Of a stretch of 64,000 nt of DNA, positions 57,501-64,000 are shown one piece after another. The translations under genes were made by a program, and so were the position numbers. Position 1 is the first letter of the stretch. Each line of letters opens with the position of its first letter. The notes beneath the pieces are model-generated. The model ran no database searches, had not been told where the DNA came from, and was given only the letters and a program-made list of their open reading frames with translations. The DNA lies in assembly GCA_022606135.1 (NCBI GenBank), contig JABYQN010000005.1:2418001-2482000 (forward strand), written 5' to 3'. Origin of the DNA: Fomes fomentarius (lineage: Eukaryota > Basidiomycota > Agaricomycetes > Polyporales > Polyporaceae).

Positions 57501-59295
57501 TCACCTACGCACTTGCAGTGCTGAAATGGTTTCCTCCAACGCCCGCTTGTCGTTCCTCAGCCTGAGGCACGCCCAGCGTACTTCGTAAGCATTCGCGGAG
57601 GCTTTCGCGGCCCAAAATCGACGACGCACCGCTGTACCTCCTCCTCCAGCTGAGCTATTCTTCGCGACTTAATGTCCGCACTACTCAATGCCGCTCGCTC
57701 CCTTCTCTCCAACTTTCGTACGTATTCGGGGATGTTCGCGAGCATTGCGATTTGAGACTCGATTACGTCGGCGGAGAGCGGTCTCGAGAATAACCCACTC
57801 CCAAATGAATCTGCCCCCGATATGCTGGACGTAGGGGACTCCGGACTACCAGGGGCAGTGGCACGATCGTGGAATGGGTTCTCCTGCAAGCCCAACAGCG
57901 CCGTATCGGTGTCCGGGAGCACAAAGGAATTGCAATGCAGCAAAACAAGAACACAGGCTACCGTCAGAACGCTCCGCATCCGATCCACAACACTGCACGC
58001 GCACCAGATCATCATCTTGCACCATCTGCCACTGGGAGCCGCCGCTCAGGCTCGTGCTTGCACTCGCGCAGCGGGGCAACTCTCTTCCCTTGCCCTTCGT
58101 CCGCAAGGTCGGCGATTGCGGGGCGGCAGCATCAGCACCATACTGTCGAGAGTACGGCCCGTGCTCGTCCTGAATTGCAGGCTGCCAGTCAGTCTGAGAA
58201 GTACCTGGCGGGGTCAGAAGCATGCCGCCTCCAACGTTCCCACCAGACATGCGTGCACGCGTGGACCGCCCCCGCTCCGGGGTCAGGAGAGGGCCAGGGG
58301 AAGCCGGCATCCACGACTCACTCCCATGCTCCGAATCCGGCATCCGGGACACGCTTGCGCGCGAGGGCCCGGAGCCGATGCGTGCACTGGCACTCCTGGA
58401 GCCCAGTGAGGTTGGATATACGACAGGCAAGCCCAGGACGCTTGCTGTCGGCGACGAATTGAGGAAGTCTGCAATTACGGACTCTTCGTCGTCACAAGGA
58501 TCGGTCTGTATCGCCTTGTCTTCCATATCTTCAAGGTCTGCTTCCTCAATCTCAGAGGATATCGAGTAGCCGGCATCTGACTGTGAAGGTGGAGGTGGTC
58601 TGGGCAGCGCCATGGGAAGAGCCTGATTTCGGGACGCAGAAGAGGGCGAGGGCGGAACATCAGAACGCTGCTGCCGAGAATCCTGGAGAGCTGCTTCGAT
58701 AATTGCGAGGCGCGAGTATTCGCTCGGGGAATCCTGTGCGGGGTAGTGGGCAGAGTTTGAGGATGGTGTGCCCGAAAATACCGTGTCTTCGGAGGACCTC
58801 CGGGTCTGGACAGCGGAGAGAGCTTCCTGTATGCTGGCGAGACGGGCAAGTTTCTGTGCTTCTGCTAGCCCTCTCTCTATCTCGGCGTGTCGTGCCGCGC
58901 GCTGAGACGGAGTCAGGGCAGGGGTAAGAGGCCGTGTCCATGTCCCACCATTACCCTCAATCCTTCTGTGTTTTGGGGTCATTGAGGCTCCGTTCGCAGG
59001 CGCGGGGGGTGGGCTCGGAGTCCTAGGTCGCTTCTGCAGTATCGGCTCTGCAGGTGAGCGAGTCATCTGTGCACACCTCGCTTGTGAGGGGTGTTCAGGT
59101 GTTGACTCCGGGGATTGTAGCCCAGTGGAACTTGCGGAGAATCTGGACTGCATTGCTGAGAGGAGGTTGCGGTCGTCTGCCCAAACTAGGGAACGCGAGA
59201 TCAGCGAATGTTACGGTAATGAAAGGAAGGTGGCGAAACTGAAAAAATTGCACTTCTCCAGGTCGTCGTGACGTTTAGAACAGACATAGAACTTT
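57501..59295 (-). CDS. protein with GRF-type zinc-finger half motif and C-terminal coiled coil (5' end unresolved)
   Basis: Four exons can be joined: 59295-59240, 59185-58005, 57883-57630 and 57561-57501 (TGA at 57503-57501), giving about 517 codons after an unplaced start. The first two exons give KFYVCSKRHDDLEKCNFFIWADD, which matches the second half of the GRF zinc finger (GR-x-F-Y-x-C ... C-x-F-F-x-W-x-D) found in nucleic-acid proteins such as APE2, NEIL3 and topoisomerase III. The first half, with the other metal ligands, was not found upstream, so an exon is missing or the finger is incomplete. The long middle part is Ser/Pro-rich, with a helical segment (RAARHAEIERGLAEAQKLARLASIQEALSAV). 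The end is a coiled coil (IPEYVRKLERRERAALSSADIKSRRIAQLEEEVQ, RLRNDKRALEETISALQ). Possibly a nuclear protein; function unknown. Confidence 0.68.
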
Positions 59296-60440
59296 CTGAG
59301 GGCATTAGATCAGTACTACGTTGCACGGATGTGTACCACCAATAAGACGGGCCATAGGATGAGCAGGATACACCGCTATTGAGGAAGAGGTTTACAATTA
59401 CATGAACTCAGGGTTACTTTCTTTGTAGAGCTGCCGGCAAGTGATGAGCATCTCCTCATATTAACGCATGCGGTTGTTTCTCGCAAACGCCACCCATCCA
59501 GCTTCCATCCCATCTCTCTCTCGACACTCAAGCACGTCTATGGCCGCTGTATCGACATGCTGCTTTCAATTCTAGGCCATAGCCAGTACCGTCCAGTCGA
59601 CACGCGCGCTAGGCGAACCATGGTTAGATCATTTCAACTCTTGGGAGCTCTATGGTCTACAAGGGCTGTTGGCCTCTCTGATCCTCTGCTTATATCAAGT
59701 TTGATAGATGGCCCATCGCCGCTCAATGTATGCAAGGCAAGTCACGACGGGGCAAATAGTATTCGACTTCTCCTGCACGCCCTATGCGATCCATTCTCCA
59801 AACCGAGACGGAGACCGCATCTCGATATCGAACGGGATGATACCGTCTCAGAGTGAACAACAGGACAGGTAGCGTACCGAATTGTGTATTCCGGCGTCCA
59901 CACTCGGATCCCTATTTCTGGGGCGTACCACTGACTGCAAACTCAGAGCCACGCTCCCTCGTACCTTCGTCCCGACTCTTTGATGGATAGAGCTTGACTA
60001 CTCACCGATCAGGGTTCGTCACAGTCCGACTCGTGAGCAATCGTGCGGGGACCCAATGCTCGTGACAAACTACTGTTCCTTCTTTGTTTAGCGGAGCAGT
60101 GTCGTCGACAAAGGTCTTCACAGAAATGTCCAGGGACTGCGAGTGCTGTGGCATAAGAAAGGTGAGAAGTGGAAGTCAGCTGCAAGACGAGCACGCCGAG
60201 ACGTGAAACACTGCTCGACTGTCTTCGAGGAAGACGACGTCAGACGTCGAAGCGCTCGTGCCGACAAGAAGCAGATGTTTGTGGCCACAATAGAGCCGCC
60301 ACTTGCTGCTACTGGCCACAACGTGCCCCAGACCAAATACCCCCATTCTCTCCGACACGAGCCTATGAGAAGGTCGACAACACTATACAACCATTGCCAC
60401 TTCTGCCGACGCTGATCTCAGTTCAGAGACTCACATCGCG
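59296..60440. other. 1.1-kb region upstream of two divergent genes
   Basis: Should contain the missing first exon(s) and promoter of the GRF-like gene (-) and the promoter of the chaperone gene (+). No reliable start for the former could be chosen. Confidence 0.45.
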
Positions 60441-61020
60441 ATGGAGCCACGGATCCAAGTCGTCACGCACTACATTCCGTCCGCAGAGCTCGGGCTTCCT
60501 GCCCTCGCCGTTCAGATCACTCGACTGGTGGGCACATACATGGTATGGGTGGGTACGACAGACGGAGAGCCGGAAGAGGTGCAGAATGCGCCGACGCAGG
60601 GGTATCTGGGCAAAGATTGGGCATGCGCGATGCCGCCATCAGAGTCTGTGAGTTGCAGCACGCGTTCGTCTTGCCACGGAGTACATGGTTGATGTATATG
60701 TACCACTGTTGCCGTGGTGTCCACCTGTATACCTACAGTCTAACACGCCTGGTGCCGCAACATCACTATATCGCTCTTCGGCCTCAGATGCCGCCCTGAC
60801 CATGGCACAGCGTCTCGGTGATATCTCCGTTTTGCTGCCCCATGCGCGACACACACTGACGGAGGCCACCGGCTTTGTCGCGGTAGCTCGCCGGACCAAA
60901 AAACAGATATTCTTGTCGATCGATACGCCTCCTTCGCTGGGGTCGATGGGCCAAGACGGCAAGCTGTTGTTGGCTATTGAGCGTGCTGTTGTAGAGCTCT
61001 TGAGTTCAGACAAAGTGTAG
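60441..61020 (+). CDS. proteasome assembly chaperone 4 (PAC4/Pba4)-like protein
   Basis: Two exons (60441-60647, 60739-61020) give 162 residues. The pattern fits the PAC4 family, a small beta-sandwich chaperone that pairs with PAC3 to help build the 20S alpha ring: MEPRIQVVTHYIPSAELGLP, VQITRLVGTYMVWVG, DWACAMPPSE, then TMAQRLGDISVLLPHA, ARRTKKQIFLSIDTPPS and a C-terminal KLLLAIERAVVELL helix. WVG after a beta strand and the Lys-rich strand K-K-Q-I-F-L-S-I-D are the best marks. The match is from memory of the fold pattern, so moderate confidence. Cytosolic, no signal peptide. Confidence 0.62.
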
Positions 61021-61260
61021 AATAACAACCTGTGTAACAAGTTGTAGTAGCAATGCAAGAAGTAGTTGGCCTGAAATGAGTAAGAAATCGATGTGATAAT
61101 TGGCGAAGTCATATGAGCTATGCTCGGCGCTCTCCATGATCGGGCGTTGCCCCTTCCTCATCATCCATCGTGTCCTCGTCGTCTTCTACAACGTACACCC
61201 CTCTTCTCTCACCATCAGCGCCGTCTAGGGGTCCTTCGTTGCTTTGGAATCACCCTTTAC

Positions 61261-64000
<2,740 letters not shown>

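Overview
The window is nuclear DNA of a filamentous basidiomycete, most likely an Agaricomycete. Evidence: nearly every gene is split by many short GT-AG introns (about 45-85 nt) with normal fungal codon use; the set includes a fungal CSL transcription factor, a subfamily-C-like GH45 cellulase and an ER cyclophilin; and housekeeping proteins (RACK1, GCN5, ESA1, DBP7, YAK1, formate dehydrogenase) can be read almost end to end. Exon borders were placed by hand from splice sites plus protein family knowledge. Where a full exon list is given, the summed length was checked for divisibility by three.

Layout. 0.5-2 kb: RACK1 (-), whose 199-nt third intron carries a recognisable U24/snR24 box C/D snoRNA. 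2.7-4.9 kb: nucleoside hydrolase (+). 5.6-8.1 kb: FucP-like sugar transporter of the MFS (-), with a perfect 13-bp inverted repeat beyond its 3' end. 8.2-10.2 kb: no gene seen. 10.3-11.5 kb: acidic protein of unknown function (+). 12-13 kb: bZIP factor with a degenerate basic region (-). 13-18.6 kb: no gene seen. 18.6-22.3 kb: a secreted 1191-residue protein built from ten tandem Ser/Gly/Asp/Thr-rich units (+). 22.6-24.7 kb: ERD1/EXS membrane protein (+). 26.2-27.7 kb: formate dehydrogenase (+). 28-29.4 kb: GH45/DPBB secreted protein with a C-terminal hydrophobic tail (-). 29.9-32.3 kb: GCN5 acetyltransferase (+). 32.7-34.5 kb: membrane-anchored ER cyclophilin (-). 34.7-37.3 kb: DBP7 RNA helicase (-), head to head with 37.6-39.5 kb ESA1 acetyltransferase (+). 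39.8-40.8 kb: small membrane protein (-). 41.5-44.7 kb: CSL factor (-). 44.7-52 kb: long gene-free stretch. 52-53.7 kb: protein of unknown function (+). 53.7-57.5 kb: no gene seen. 57.5-59.3 kb: protein with a GRF-finger half motif and coiled coil (-). 60.4-61 kb: proteasome-assembly-chaperone-4-like protein (+). 61.3-64 kb: YAK1/DYRK kinase (+), cut by the window edge.

Working together: this is mostly an ordinary housekeeping stretch, not one cluster. Two histone acetyltransferase catalytic subunits (GCN5 of SAGA, ESA1 of NuA4) lie 5.2 kb apart, and ESA1 shares a 276-bp promoter with the ribosome-biogenesis helicase DBP7. GH45 and GCN5 also diverge from a common region.

Quality warning: three genes (transporter, ESA1, small membrane protein) are each out of frame by exactly one missing base, and each is repaired by one extra base in a G/C run. 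ESA1 is essential in yeasts, so under-called homopolymers in the assembly are the likely cause. The best candidates for new biology are the repeat-built secreted protein, the bZIP lacking the invariant Asn, the anchored cyclophilin with its 15-bp coding repeat, and the 28-bp palindrome.
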